A stretch of 64,000 nt of DNA from SZUA-545 sp050297855 (GCA_050297855.1 JBNKTC010000004.1:1-64000); one strand, 5' to 3'; positions 50,931 to 60,053 are shown, counted from the first letter of the stretch. Notes: generated by a model not told the origin, from the letters alone. Numbers and translations are program-made.

Positions 50931-52117
50931 GACAGCCCCTCTTTATCCCGATCCTTCTTCTCCTTGACGCCGTATTCCTGATCCTTGCCTCCTCGTCCCT
51001 CTCCATCAGCCGCTACGAAGCGGCGATCTTCTTTGACGGGTCGGGATACCTTAACCTGATCCTGGACGCTTCGGTCACCCTTTTCGGCCAGAACGACTTC
51101 GCCCTGCGTATCCCGTTTATCGCACTCCACCTGCTGAACGTCTATATGCTCTACCTGGTCTCAAGGGATATTGTCAAAAAAGAGGGGGATGTCTTCCTGA
51201 TCCTGCTTATTTTCGTACTGCTTCCGGGGGTCAATACCGCAGCCCTGATCGTCAGCAAGACGGGGATCGTGATCTTCTTTACCCTGCTGTTCGTCCGGAT
51301 CTACCAGGTTCACGGCAAGCACGCCTACTACCTGCTGCCGCTGGTGGCCTTTTTGGACAACGCCTTTTTGTACCTGTCCGTCTCGCTCATCTTTTACGGT
51401 CACTACCGCAAGGATAACCGGCTGCTCTTTTTTGCCATTGTCGCCTTTGCCATCAGCTACTATTTTTACGGGTTTGATTTCGGGAAGGAGGCAAAGGGAT
51501 ATTTTCTGGATATCTTCAGTATCTATGCCGCTGTCTTTTCGCCGCTGATGTTCCTCTTTTTTATCTACAGCCTCTACTGGCAGTTTGTCAAAGCCCATAC
51601 GAGACTGCCGGTGCTCTGGTTTATCTCAGCCGTGACGTTCCTGATCTCGATCATCCTCTCCTTGAGGCAGAATATACGGATCGAGGATTTTGCCCCCTAT
51701 GCCATCATCTATGCCCCCTATATGGTCTACGCGTTTTACAACTCCTACCGGATCCGTCTGCCGGAGTTCCGCAAGACCCATAAAGCGGTCTTTGCCGTTG
51801 TGATGACGACACTGGCGCTTAACACCGTCGTTACGTTTTTTAATAAACCTCTTTATCTGCTGGTGGATAACCCCAAAAAGCATTTTGCCTACGAACAGCA
51901 CTTTACAAAGGAGCTGGTGGAGGCCCTGAAACAGCGCCGGATCGAGGGGGTGCACTGCAATAGCCGGGCGCTTCAGAACAAGTTGCGCTTTTACGGTATC
52001 GGGTATCAGGATGGGTATTATCTGACTACCGAAAAGCCGGTCTGGGGAAGCTATGAACGGATCGATCTTACGGTTTTGGGTAAGATCGTGGAGACATACT
52101 ATTTGATAAAAGGGTAG
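50927..52117 (+). CDS. polytopic membrane protein, glycosyltransferase-39-like
   Basis: 396-residue membrane protein with about nine to ten hydrophobic helices up to residue ~300, followed by a ~100-residue soluble C-terminal domain. Early acidic residues in an extracytoplasmic loop (SRYEAAIFFDGSGYLNLIL, about 28-46) resemble the catalytic Asp region of GT-C fold transferases of family 39, and FALRIPFIALHLLNVYMLYLVSRDI matches that family's second helix. A sugar-lipid donor is therefore likely, substrate unknown. Starts in the trpG stop; the next gene begins 3 bp later. Confidence 0.65.
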   Translation: MRQPLFIPILLLLDAVFLILASSSLSISRYEAAIFFDGSGYLNLILDASVTLFGQNDFALRIPFIALHLLNVYMLYLVSRDIVKKEGDVFLILLIFVLLPGVNTAALIVSKTGIVIFFTLLFVRIYQVHGKHAYYLLPLVAFLDNAFLYLSVSLIFYGHYRKDNRLLFFAIVAFAISYYFYGFDFGKEAKGYFLDIFSIYAAVFSPLMFLFFIYSLYWQFVKAHTRLPVLWFISAVTFLISIILSLRQNIRIEDFAPYAIIYAPYMVYAFYNSYRIRLPEFRKTHKAVFAVVMTTLALNTVVTFFNKPLYLLVDNPKKHFAYEQHFTKELVEALKQRRIEGVHCNSRALQNKLRFYGIGYQDGYYLTTEKPVWGSYERIDLTVLGKIVETYYLIKG

Positions 52118-52120
52118 GGG

Positions 52121-52537
52121 ATGACCATTGCAAAACTCTTGAACAAACTTTTCGGTCTGACGAACAAGCGGGTCGACTATTTTGCAGTACTCTTTGCCGC
52201 GGTGATCGTTGCCGGGGATAAGAAGGTAAACGAACAGCTCAAGAAGCACCTGGAAGCAGATGCGGAAAAGCTCTTTAAAAATCCTTCACACCAGGGTGTT
52301 TTCGTTTCCCAGGTGATCTACTTTGTCGAAGGGGTCGCCAAGGGGTACCGGGACCTGAACTACCTCGTTGCCAGGATCAACCGGAATGCCAAGCTGTTTC
52401 CCCGCTGGAACAATCGGATCCCCTACTACCTGCTAAACGGGTATAAGAGCGAAGATGTCGCCCAGCTGCGCCTTTTCGAGTTTCTTCATACGATCAAACC
52501 CGATTACGAGGCCCTGGTCGAACAGCCGATGGATTAA
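52121..52537 (+). CDS. protein of unknown function (138 aa)
   Basis: 138-residue soluble-looking helical protein, MTIAKLLNKLFGLTNKRVDYF to PDYEALVEQPMD, without signal peptide, cysteines or known motif. The N-terminal FAVLFAAVIVAGDKKVNEQ is hydrophobic but short. It starts 3 bp after the glycosyltransferase-like gene and is last in the unit; its end lies 3 bp from the end of the convergent radA. I do not recognise it. Confidence 0.55.
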   Translation: MTIAKLLNKLFGLTNKRVDYFAVLFAAVIVAGDKKVNEQLKKHLEADAEKLFKNPSHQGVFVSQVIYFVEGVAKGYRDLNYLVARINRNAKLFPRWNNRIPYYLLNGYKSEDVAQLRLFEFLHTIKPDYEALVEQPMD

Positions 52538-52540
52538 GGC

Positions 52541-53890
52541 CTACATCCACTCCAGCAGTTTTGCTACTTCGTCCACTTCATAACATTTGATACCGCCCAG
52601 CGCATTCTGCGGCTTCTTGGCCACGACCGCCTTCTTAAAGCCGTGGGTATGGGCCTCTTTGAGGCGTGGTTCGATCTGGTAGGATTCACGGATATCCCCG
52701 ATAAGGCTCACTTCCCCGATAAAGACGGTCTGGTTGTCGATGGGGCGGTTTCTGAAGCTGCTGAGGATCGCCGCGACGATGGCCAGGTCCGTAGCCGTCT
52801 CCGTGATCTTGATCCCGCCCGTAATGTTGATAAAGACGTCGTACTGGTTAAAGGGGAGGTCGAGCTTTTTCTCCAGCAGGGCCAGGATCATCGTCAGGCG
52901 GTTGGAGTCAAACCCCGTAGCACTCCGCTTGGGATTGGGATAGCCGCTTTGGCTTACGAGTGCCTGAACTTCGATGATAAGGGGCCTGGACCCCTCCATA
53001 ATGATACTCTTGGCACTGCCGGGGCTTTTGATCATTGTTGAGAAGAACTTGCTGGTGATGTCGCTGGCACTCACCAGCCCCTCTTTTCCCATCTCGAAGA
53101 TCCCGATCTCACTGGTGGTCCCGAAACGGTTTTTAAAGCCTCTTAGAATGCGGATCTCCTTGGAGGCATCCCCTTCGAAGTAGAGGACCGTATCAACCAT
53201 ATGTTCGAGTACCCGCGGACCGGCGATGGAGCCCTCTTTTGTGATGTGCCCGATGATGAAGATGGCCGTTTTGGTCTCCTTGGCAAAGCGCATCAGATCA
53301 AAGGTGATCTCCCGGACCTGGGTCACGCTTCCCGGCGCCGAGGAGAGGCTGTCGGAGTAGATTGTCTGGATGGAGTCGATGACGACCAGGTCGTACTTTT
53401 TTTCGTTCAGCTCGTTAAAAATCTTCTCCATCCGTATCTCGGGGTAGAGGTAGAGCTCCTTCTGGTTAGCCCCCAGGCGGTTGGCCCGCAGCTTGATCTG
53501 TCCGGCGGACTCCTCGGCCGAGACATAGAGCACCCGCTTGCCGTGTTCGGCCAGGTTCCCGGCGATCTTTAAAAGAAGCGTCGATTTCCCGATCCCGGGG
53601 CTTCCCCCGATCAATGTGAGGGAGCCGGGGACGATGCCACCGCCTAAGACATTGTCCAGCTCCTTTTCATAGGAGCTGATCCGTTCGACCTGGTCCTCTT
53701 CGATCTCGGTGATGCTGATCGCCTGGGGATTGACGGTGGAGGTGATGGATTTTTTGGAAGAGGAGGGCCTTGTCTCCCGGGTCATCTCAACCAGTGAGTC
53801 CCAGCTGCCGCAGTTGGTGCATTTTCCCATCCATTTGGGGGTGATAAAGCCGCAGGACTGGCATTCGAAGAGGGTTTTAGTTTTGGCCAT
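52541..53890 (-). CDS. radA: DNA repair protein RadA
   Basis: 449-residue branch-migration ATPase acting with RecA. N-terminal C4 zinc finger (Cys10, Cys13, Cys24, Cys27), Walker A GSPGIGKSTLL, the RadA-specific KNRFG motif in RGFKNRFGTTSEIG, and a C-terminal Lon-protease-like domain (from about 290) with FINITGGIKITETATDL. GGAGGAACCTCCC precedes the ATG. A strong inverted repeat lies 25 bp before its start, in the gap to ftsY. Confidence 0.96.
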   Translation of the reverse strand: MAKTKTLFECQSCGFITPKWMGKCTNCGSWDSLVEMTRETRPSSSKKSITSTVNPQAISITEIEEDQVERISSYEKELDNVLGGGIVPGSLTLIGGSPGIGKSTLLLKIAGNLAEHGKRVLYVSAEESAGQIKLRANRLGANQKELYLYPEIRMEKIFNELNEKKYDLVVIDSIQTIYSDSLSSAPGSVTQVREITFDLMRFAKETKTAIFIIGHITKEGSIAGPRVLEHMVDTVLYFEGDASKEIRILRGFKNRFGTTSEIGIFEMGKEGLVSASDITSKFFSTMIKSPGSAKSIIMEGSRPLIIEVQALVSQSGYPNPKRSATGFDSNRLTMILALLEKKLDLPFNQYDVFINITGGIKITETATDLAIVAAILSSFRNRPIDNQTVFIGEVSLIGDIRESYQIEPRLKEAHTHGFKKAVVAKKPQNALGGIKCYEVDEVAKLLEWM

Positions 53891-53914
53891 GGGAGGTTCC
53901 TCCAGCTTGATTCA

Positions 53915-53940
53915 GATGGTACGGATCATACCGTACCATC
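53915..53940. other. perfect inverted repeat in the ftsY-radA gap
   Basis: GATGGTACGG (53915-53924) and CCGTACCATC (53931-53940) form a 10-bp perfect stem around six bases, 25 bp before the radA ATG. No U-tract follows on the minus strand, so it is unlikely to be a terminator; a binding site or mRNA structure near the ribosome-binding site is possible. Confidence 0.45.
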
Positions 53941-53969
53941 CGAGAGTAGTTTAAAAATATGTCAGCGTG

Positions 53970-54830
53970 TTATTTGAACATGGAGTCCAGGAAGGTATCG
54001 ACGAAGGATTCGGCTTCGAAGGGGATCAGGTCGTCCTCTTTTTCTCCGACACCGACGTACAGCAGCGGCAGGCCCAGCTCTTTGACGATGCTAAAGACCG
54101 CCCCACCTTTGGCGGTTCCGTCGAGTTTGGTGACAATGATCCCGTCGATCCCGACCATCTCGTCAAAGGCGGCGGCCTGCTTGATGGCGGTATTGCCCTG
54201 GGTGCCGTCGAGTATCAGGATCTTCTTATGCGGTGCCCCTGCATGGGCCTTGTCGCAGATCCGGACGATCTTTTTCAGCTCTCCCGCCAGGTTGGCCTGG
54301 GTCTGGAGCCGTCCGGCCGTGTCGATGATGACGCGTTGGATCTTCTTGGCCTGGGCGGACTGGATCGCGTCGTAGGCGACGGCGGAGGGGTCGTGGCCCT
54401 GCTGGGTATAGACGATGGGGACGTCGATCTTGTCGGCCCATCGTTTGAGCTGTTCGATGGCGGCGGCGCGGAAGGTATCGCCCGCACCCAGCATAACGCT
54501 GTGGCCCTCTTTTTTAAAACGGTTGGCCAGTTTGGCGATGGTCGTCGTCTTGCCTGCTCCGTTGACGCCGATGATCAGGGAGACCTCCATCTGGCGGCTC
54601 TCTTCTTCTTTATGTTCGGTAAAGAGCTCCATCAGCTCGGTCTTCATCCGGGCGCGGTTGACGTGCTCGGGAAGCGCTTCGAGAAGTGATTCTACAAGGT
54701 CGTAGTTGATATCGGCCTCGATCAGGATCTCTTCCAAAAGCTCCTTGTCGATGATCTCCTGGGTACCGGGAATGACTTTGCGGACGGCATGGGTCGTCTT
54801 CTCCAGCCCCTTTTGAAAAAATCCGAACAT
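53970..54830 (-). CDS. ftsY: signal recognition particle receptor FtsY
   Basis: 286-residue SRP receptor GTPase. It has only a short N-terminal region (FGFFQKGLEKTTHAVRKVIPG) before the NG domain, as in other Campylobacterota, and lacks the long acidic A domain of E. coli FtsY. G1 GVNGAGKTTTIAKLA, G2/G3 VIIDTAGRLQTQANL, G4 TKLDGTAKGGAVFS, and the closing YVGVGEKEDDLIPFEAESFVDTF. It begins 1 bp after the TlpA-like gene. Confidence 0.96.
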   Translation of the reverse strand: MFGFFQKGLEKTTHAVRKVIPGTQEIIDKELLEEILIEADINYDLVESLLEALPEHVNRARMKTELMELFTEHKEEESRQMEVSLIIGVNGAGKTTTIAKLANRFKKEGHSVMLGAGDTFRAAAIEQLKRWADKIDVPIVYTQQGHDPSAVAYDAIQSAQAKKIQRVIIDTAGRLQTQANLAGELKKIVRICDKAHAGAPHKKILILDGTQGNTAIKQAAAFDEMVGIDGIIVTKLDGTAKGGAVFSIVKELGLPLLYVGVGEKEDDLIPFEAESFVDTFLDSMFK

Positions 54831-54831
54831 C

Positions 54832-55374
54832 TTACTGGGCCAGGATCTTTTTGATGTCGTTTTCGATCATCGTCTGGGGGACCGCTCCGATGTAGTGGGT
54901 GAAGTAGCGTCCCTTCTTGTCAAACATGAACATCGCCGGGATCCCGCGCACGCCGCCGACCAGGTCGGTCATGATGTACTCTTCGCCCGCGTCGGTAACG
55001 GGGTAGTTGATGTGAAAGAGCGTGGCAAAGTCTTTGATCTCGGCCAGGGTCTTGTTCTCCACCAGGATACCGATGACGGTAAAGTCATCTTTGTACTTCT
55101 CCTGGAGGTTGACCAGGTGGGGGATCTCATCACGGCACGGACCGCACGAAGTGGAGAAGAAATCAAGGAAGATGATCTTATTGTCGATGCCGCTGATGTT
55201 GATGTCTTTGAATTTCTGGATGCGCCCTTCGCGGTAGACGACTTCCATCGTTTTCCCGTCAAGGGTGTTGAGTGTCACGCTGCCGCTCTTGCCGTCCGAG
55301 CCGGCATTTTGCGAACAACCGCTAAAAAGGGTAAAGGCTGCTGCGGTAAAAATTATCAGTTTTTTAAGTCCCAT
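54832..55374 (-). CDS. TlpA-like thiol-disulfide lipoprotein
   Basis: 180-residue lipoprotein. Signal peptide with lipobox FSGC (Cys20), then a thioredoxin fold of the TlpA/ResA type with CGPC (Cys77 and Cys80) in FFSTSCGPCRDEIP and cis-Pro in VRGIPAMFMFD. The family reduces disulfides of exported proteins, mainly apocytochromes c. ATG 55374 is preceded by GGAG at a distance of 5 nt; the longer upstream frame is not supported. Lies directly before ftsY in the same direction. Confidence 0.87.
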   Translation of the reverse strand: MGLKKLIIFTAAAFTLFSGCSQNAGSDGKSGSVTLNTLDGKTMEVVYREGRIQKFKDINISGIDNKIIFLDFFSTSCGPCRDEIPHLVNLQEKYKDDFTVIGILVENKTLAEIKDFATLFHINYPVTDAGEEYIMTDLVGGVRGIPAMFMFDKKGRYFTHYIGAVPQTMIENDIKKILAQ

Positions 55375-55431
55375 TAAAACTCCACTTATGCTAATATATC
55401 GGCTGATAGTATAATCGAACAAGGCTGTGTA

Positions 55432-56061
55432 ATGGATAAAGCGGCATGCCGGAGACGGTGCCTGGAGAGCTTTAAAAAACGGAAGAAACAGGGACGCCAC
55501 CTCCGCGACAAGCAGACGCTGCTCCATCTCGAACAGTTATTAAAAAGAGTCGGCTCCCGGTCGATTCTACTCTATCTTCCCCTGGAATTCGAATGTGACG
55601 TCAGACCGCTTATCAAACGGCTTCGGCGCCGCCACAAAATCTATGTTCCTTTTATGGAAGGTGTTAGCTTTAAGATGGTACCATACCGGTTGCCACTGAA
55701 AAAATATAAGTTTGATATTAGTCAGTCTGGGAATTCATTATTTAAGCATTTTAGGATTGATACAGCCGTGGTCCCCGCCGTCGGGATCGATGATAATTTT
55801 AAACGGGTCGGGTTCGGTAAAGGGATGTACGACCGCTTTTTTGAAAGCCTGGGGTACCGCCCCCGCATCATCTTTGTCCAGCCCGAATTCTGCAGATGTT
55901 CCCGTGTCGTTACCGAAGCGCATGATATAGACGGCGATTATTTAATTACTCCCAGCACACTTTTTTTCAAACGGAAAAAAGGTTTTTTAAATGTTAATAG
56001 AGATGCTTGCAGAAGGGACCATCATTGCCGGGGTCACCTATCTGGTCACACGAAAAATTGA
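55432..56061 (+). CDS. 5-formyltetrahydrofolate cyclo-ligase
   Basis: 209-residue enzyme of the MTHFS family (5-formyl-THF plus ATP to 5,10-methenyl-THF). Family blocks: ILLYLPLEFECDVRPLIKRL (about 45-64), VPAVGIDDNFKRVGFGKGMYDRFF (about 113-136) with the phosphate-binding GFGKGMYD. The last ~24 residues lie in sequence shared with rny (71-bp overlap) and read as a Cys/His-rich tail unlike the family, so they are probably an incidental extension. DNA here is more AT-rich than that of neighbours. Confidence 0.85.
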   Translation: MDKAACRRRCLESFKKRKKQGRHLRDKQTLLHLEQLLKRVGSRSILLYLPLEFECDVRPLIKRLRRRHKIYVPFMEGVSFKMVPYRLPLKKYKFDISQSGNSLFKHFRIDTAVVPAVGIDDNFKRVGFGKGMYDRFFESLGYRPRIIFVQPEFCRCSRVVTEAHDIDGDYLITPSTLFFKRKKGFLNVNRDACRRDHHCRGHLSGHTKN

Positions 56062-57517
56062 TCAGGCAAAACACGATATCTATGTCGAGCAGGCCAAGCA
56101 GAAGGCCAAGGCGATCGAACACGAAGCGCAGCTTCTTTTAGAAAAACAGAAATCGACTTTACGGGAAAAAGAGATGGAGCTGGAGCGCAGCTCAAAGCTC
56201 GAGATCAGCCGGATGAAAAACGAGTACGGCGCCAAACTGGACCAGCTGACAAAAAAAGAGGAGAAACTCGAAGAGCAGCGTTCGGAAATACGCAAGGACC
56301 TCAACGAGATCAAAAACGAACACCGCCAGATCGACGTTCTTAAAGAGAACTACGAGACAAAATTCGACGAGATGATGCATATCATCGAAAACGCCTCGGG
56401 CCTGACACGCGAAGAGGCTAAGAAGATCGCCGTGGACCACGCCGCCGAGATGGCCCGCAGCGAGATCGCCAATGTCGTACGCAAAGCCGAGAGCGAAGCG
56501 AAGATGGAGGCGAAGAAGAAGGCCAACTACATCCTGGCCCAGGCGACGACCCGGTTTGCCGGGGAGTTTGCCTCCGAGCGCCTGATCAATACGATTGCGC
56601 TCAACAACGACGAGCTCAAGGGGCGCATCATCGGGAAAGAGGGGCGCAATATCAAAGCACTCGAGATGCTGCTGGGGGTCGATATCATCATCGACGACAC
56701 TCCCAACACGATCATCGTCAGCAGCTTTAACCTCTACCGCCGCGCCATTGCCACGAAGACGATCGAACTGCTGATCGAAGACGGCCGTATCCAGCCGACC
56801 CGTATCGAGGAGATCTTCGAGAAGGTGACGGCGGAGTTCGAAGAGGATGTGATGGACGAAGGGAGCCGTATCGTCATGGACCTGGGGCTCGCGGATATGC
56901 ACCCCGAACTTATCAAGCTCATCGGACGGCTTAAGTTCCGTGCCAGTTACGGGCAGAACGCCCTGGCTCACTCCCTGGAAGTGGCGCACCTGGCGGGGAT
57001 CATGGCCGTGGAGATGGACGGAGACGAGCGCCTGGCCAAGCGGGCGGGTATCCTGCACGATATCGGCAAGGCGTTGACACACGACTTCGAAGGGAGTCAC
57101 GTCGACCTGGGTGCGGAGGTGTGCAAACGCTACAAAGAGCACTCCGCCGTCATCAACGCCATCTACGCCCACCACGGGCATGAGGAACCCACCAGCATCG
57201 AATCCGCGGCGGTCTGTACGGCGGACGTCCTTTCGGCGGCACGCCCGGGAGCCAGACGCGAAGTCCTGGAGAACTTCCTCAAACGGGTCCAGGAGATCGA
57301 GAACATCGCCACCTCCAAGGTGGGGGTCGCGTCGGCCTATGCCATCAGTGCGGGGCGCGAAGTGCGCGTGATCGCCAATGCCAAACTGGTCAACGACAAC
57401 GAAGCGGTCCTTCTGGCCAAGGAGATCGCCGAAGAGATCGAAGGCAGCGTCCAGTACCCGGGCGAAATCAAAGTCAACGTCATCCGTGAGGTCCGTGCGA
57501 CCCAGATGGCACGATAA
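55991..57517 (+). CDS. rny: ribonuclease Y
   Basis: 508-residue membrane-bound endoribonuclease involved in mRNA decay. N-terminal hydrophobic segment (MLIEMLAEGTIIAGVTYLVT), a long coiled coil (about 25-190), a KH domain (KGRIIGKEGRNIKALEMLLGVDIIIDD), and the HD hydrolase domain with LHDIGKALTHDFEGSH and HHGHEEP, plus the C-terminal VIREVRATQMAR. ATG at 55991 is inside the 5-FCL frame; no other start gives the membrane anchor. Only the HD and KH parts are diagnostic. Confidence 0.95.
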   Translation: MLIEMLAEGTIIAGVTYLVTRKIDQAKHDIYVEQAKQKAKAIEHEAQLLLEKQKSTLREKEMELERSSKLEISRMKNEYGAKLDQLTKKEEKLEEQRSEIRKDLNEIKNEHRQIDVLKENYETKFDEMMHIIENASGLTREEAKKIAVDHAAEMARSEIANVVRKAESEAKMEAKKKANYILAQATTRFAGEFASERLINTIALNNDELKGRIIGKEGRNIKALEMLLGVDIIIDDTPNTIIVSSFNLYRRAIATKTIELLIEDGRIQPTRIEEIFEKVTAEFEEDVMDEGSRIVMDLGLADMHPELIKLIGRLKFRASYGQNALAHSLEVAHLAGIMAVEMDGDERLAKRAGILHDIGKALTHDFEGSHVDLGAEVCKRYKEHSAVINAIYAHHGHEEPTSIESAAVCTADVLSAARPGARREVLENFLKRVQEIENIATSKVGVASAYAISAGREVRVIANAKLVNDNEAVLLAKEIAEEIEGSVQYPGEIKVNVIREVRATQMAR

Positions 57518-57535
57518 CAATACAAGGAGAATCCA

Positions 57536-58924
57536 GTGGCAAAACTGTGGAGTGGAAGATTTAAAGAGGAGGGGGCAGCCCTTCTGGATGAGTTTAATGC
57601 GTCGATCATGTTCGACCGTGAGTTGTACAAGTATGATATCCAGGGCTCCATCGCCCACGCCAAGATGCTGGCCAAGACCGGTATCCTGACAAGCGACGAG
57701 GCCAGATCCCTTGAGATCGCCCTGATGACGGTCCAGAACGAGATCGAAAACGGCGAGTTCGAGTTCGTGCTTGGCGACGAGGATATCCACATGTCCGTAG
57801 AGAAGCGGCTCATCTCCCTGATCGGCGATACGGGGAAAAAGCTGCATACGGCCAGAAGCCGGAACGACCAGGTCGCCCTGGATTTCCGCCTATACGTACA
57901 GGATAAGACCCAGCAGCTCTCCAAACTGGTCTATAGCTTGATCGCGACGCTGACAGACATCGCCAAAGATCACAAAGCGACACTGATCCCGGGAATGACC
58001 CACCTGCAGCATGCCCAGCCTATCAGTTTTGCCTATCACATGCTGGCATATGCTTCCATGTTCACCCGTGACTTCTCCCGTTTTGAAGCAAGCTTTGATC
58101 GCAACAACCTCTCGCCCATCGGCTGTGCCGCCCTCGCGGGGACACCGCACCCGATCAACCGGGACGTGACAGCTGCTGCACTGGGTTTCAAATCCCCGAC
58201 GGTCAACTGCCTCGATACGGTGAGCGACCGAGATTTTGCCCTGGAGATGCTCTTTAACATCTCCGTCCTCTTCGTCCATATCAGCCGGATGGCCGAGGAG
58301 CTGATCATCTGGTCCAGCTCCGAGTTCCGTTTCGTGACGATCTCCGATGCGTATGCGACGGGAAGCTCCATCATGCCCCAGAAGAAAAATCCCGACGTGG
58401 CCGAACTGCTCCGTGGTAAGACGGGTCGCGTCTACGGGAACCTCATGTCCCTGCTGACGGTGATGAAAGCCCTGCCGTTGGCGTACAACAAAGATATGCA
58501 GGAAGATAAGGAGGGGGTCTTTGACAGCGTGGCCAACGCCGAGATCTCCCTGAAGATCCTTAATGAGATGCTCAAAACCATGACGGTCAACGTCGATCAG
58601 ATGGAGCAGGCGTGCAAGGTCGGTCACCTGAGTGCGACGGACCTGGCGGACTACCTCGTCGAAAAGGGGACGCCGTTTAGAGAAGCCCACTTTATCACCG
58701 GGCGTGCCGTGGCGATGGCCGAAGACGACGGTGTGGACCTGAGCGAACTGGACGTGGCAAAGCTTAAATCCTTGGATGAGAATATAAAAGACGATATCGC
58801 CACGTTCCTGGACCTGCGAAACTCCATGAATGCCCGGAAATCGGCAGGCGGGACAAGCGAAGAGAGCGTCCAGAAACAGCTGGACTACTTTAACAAGTGG
58901 CTGAGTACGAACGAGCCCAAATAA
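57536..58924 (+). CDS. argH: argininosuccinate lyase
   Basis: 462-residue lyase splitting argininosuccinate into arginine and fumarate. Signature GSSIMPQKKNPDVAEL (about 278-293), plus KLHTARSRNDQVALDFRLY and TPHPINRD. Start is GTG 57536 behind ACAAGGAG. It follows rny by 18 bp and shares its transcript, while argG is 25 kb away. Confidence 0.96.
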   Translation: MAKLWSGRFKEEGAALLDEFNASIMFDRELYKYDIQGSIAHAKMLAKTGILTSDEARSLEIALMTVQNEIENGEFEFVLGDEDIHMSVEKRLISLIGDTGKKLHTARSRNDQVALDFRLYVQDKTQQLSKLVYSLIATLTDIAKDHKATLIPGMTHLQHAQPISFAYHMLAYASMFTRDFSRFEASFDRNNLSPIGCAALAGTPHPINRDVTAAALGFKSPTVNCLDTVSDRDFALEMLFNISVLFVHISRMAEELIIWSSSEFRFVTISDAYATGSSIMPQKKNPDVAELLRGKTGRVYGNLMSLLTVMKALPLAYNKDMQEDKEGVFDSVANAEISLKILNEMLKTMTVNVDQMEQACKVGHLSATDLADYLVEKGTPFREAHFITGRAVAMAEDDGVDLSELDVAKLKSLDENIKDDIATFLDLRNSMNARKSAGGTSEESVQKQLDYFNKWLSTNEPK

Positions 58925-58933
58925 GGAGTCATT

Positions 58934-59407
58934 ATGCACGTTTCCATTAAAAACACTGACGGGATCAACTTCAAAGCGACAACATCCAAGGCGCAATTCG
59001 ACGTCATTCCCAAAGAGGTCTCTCCCATCGAGCTCTTTGCCGTGGCGATCATCAGCTGTTCGGGGACCGATATGGTGATGCTTCCCCAGAAGCAGGGATT
59101 CGAGGTCAAAAACCTCGACATCTCTGCCGATATCGAGCGCAACGAGCCCTATCCGCAGAAGTTTAATACGATGCACATCATCTACAGCTTCGACTCCACG
59201 GCGGACGAGACGACGGCCAGACGCTGGGTGCTCTCATCCATGGAGACCTACTGCTCCACGATCAATACGGTCCGAAGCGATGTTAAGATGAGCTATACGA
59301 TCAACTATAACGGCAAATGCATTGCGGACAGAGAAAGCCTGATCTCGGGAGAAGGGATGAAACTGACGGCGGAAAACGCTGCCGATATCGGGGGATGCTG
59401 CCATTAG
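58934..59407 (+). CDS. OsmC family protein
   Basis: 157-residue OsmC/Ohr-type protein. The redox cysteine in SCSGTDMVM (about 43) fits the first active-site Cys of the family, the second near position 96 (METYCSTIN). Members reduce organic hydroperoxides or fatty-acid-type peroxides. The C terminus GGCCH is unusual. AAGGAGTCATT precedes the ATG. Last in the rny-argH unit; a structured repeat follows. Confidence 0.8.
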   Translation: MHVSIKNTDGINFKATTSKAQFDVIPKEVSPIELFAVAIISCSGTDMVMLPQKQGFEVKNLDISADIERNEPYPQKFNTMHIIYSFDSTADETTARRWVLSSMETYCSTINTVRSDVKMSYTINYNGKCIADRESLISGEGMKLTAENAADIGGCCH

Positions 59408-59414
59408 TTAGAAC

Positions 59415-59536
59415 GCAGAACGAACGTACAACTCCGCAACCAAGCTGAGGACAAAGTCCGTTCTGCTATGCTCGCCGCTGTGTCCTCGCTTCGCTGCGAG
59501 GTTGCACGGCACTGAAGCTTGCCCTTTTCAGGGCAG
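59415..59536 (+). repeat. structured extragenic repeat, copy C
   Basis: 122-nt element in the OsmC-HIT gap. Outer stem GCAGAACG (59415-59422) with CGTTCTGC (59459-59466); hairpin 1 GGAC-AAA-GTCC (59449-59459); core CTATGCTCGCCGCTGTG (59466-59482); extra hairpin 2 CCTCGC-TTCGCT-GCGAGG (59484-59501); GGCACTGAAGCTTGC (59508-59522); hairpin 3 TGCCCT-TTTC-AGGGCA (59520-59535). It matches the minus-strand copies at 31.5-31.7 kb in core and linker but not in hairpin bases. Confidence 0.75.
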
Positions 59537-59556
59537 AATAGCGTTTATAGGTTATC

Positions 59557-59913
59557 TTATAGTGCTTTGTGGGTGTCGTCTTTGTGGTGGATATGCCCAA
59601 GGCGTGTGCCGCCCAGGATGTGGAAGTGCAGGTGCGGCACTTCCTGGCCGGCATCGTCGCCGTTATTGGTGATCACGCGGTAGCCAGAGCCGTCCAGCCC
59701 CATCTCTTTGGCGACGTTCTGGATCGCTGTCGTCAGGTGGACCATCGTCTCCCCGTCGACCTCCTGCAGGCCTTTGATCCCTTTTTTCTTCGGGATGACC
59801 AGGATATGGACCGGTGCCTGGGGATCGATGTCGTGGAATGCCATGGCATAGTCGTCTTCATAGACGATCTGGGCCGGGATCTCTTTGTCAATAATCTTTT
59901 CAAAAATATTCAT
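59557..59913 (-). CDS. HIT family nucleotide hydrolase/transferase (HINT type)
   Basis: 118-residue histidine-triad protein. Catalytic motif HLHFHILGG (about 94-102) and FEKIIDKEIPAQIVYEDDYAMAFHDIDPQAPVHILVIPK, typical of HINT-type hydrolases acting on AMP-linked amines. Its gene runs toward the repeat element and away from the NiCoT gene. Length typical. Confidence 0.93.
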   Translation of the reverse strand: MNIFEKIIDKEIPAQIVYEDDYAMAFHDIDPQAPVHILVIPKKKGIKGLQEVDGETMVHLTTAIQNVAKEMGLDGSGYRVITNNGDDAGQEVPHLHFHILGGTRLGHIHHKDDTHKAL

Positions 59914-60053
59914 TATGTCTCACTTTTACCAATTAAAATCGCTGCAATTATTATATCAGTAAAGCTTTCATTTTCCCTTTTTGCAAAGGAGAATGAAAAA
60001 ATCTCCCAAACCTGATATACTCGTGGAAGAGTCTAAGCAAAGGGAGGTGATCC

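Noticed and set aside
55991..56061. Frameshift between the 5-FCL gene and rny
   Set aside because: The 71-bp overlap is explained by rny beginning inside the end of 5-FCL; both frames are complete in their conserved parts.
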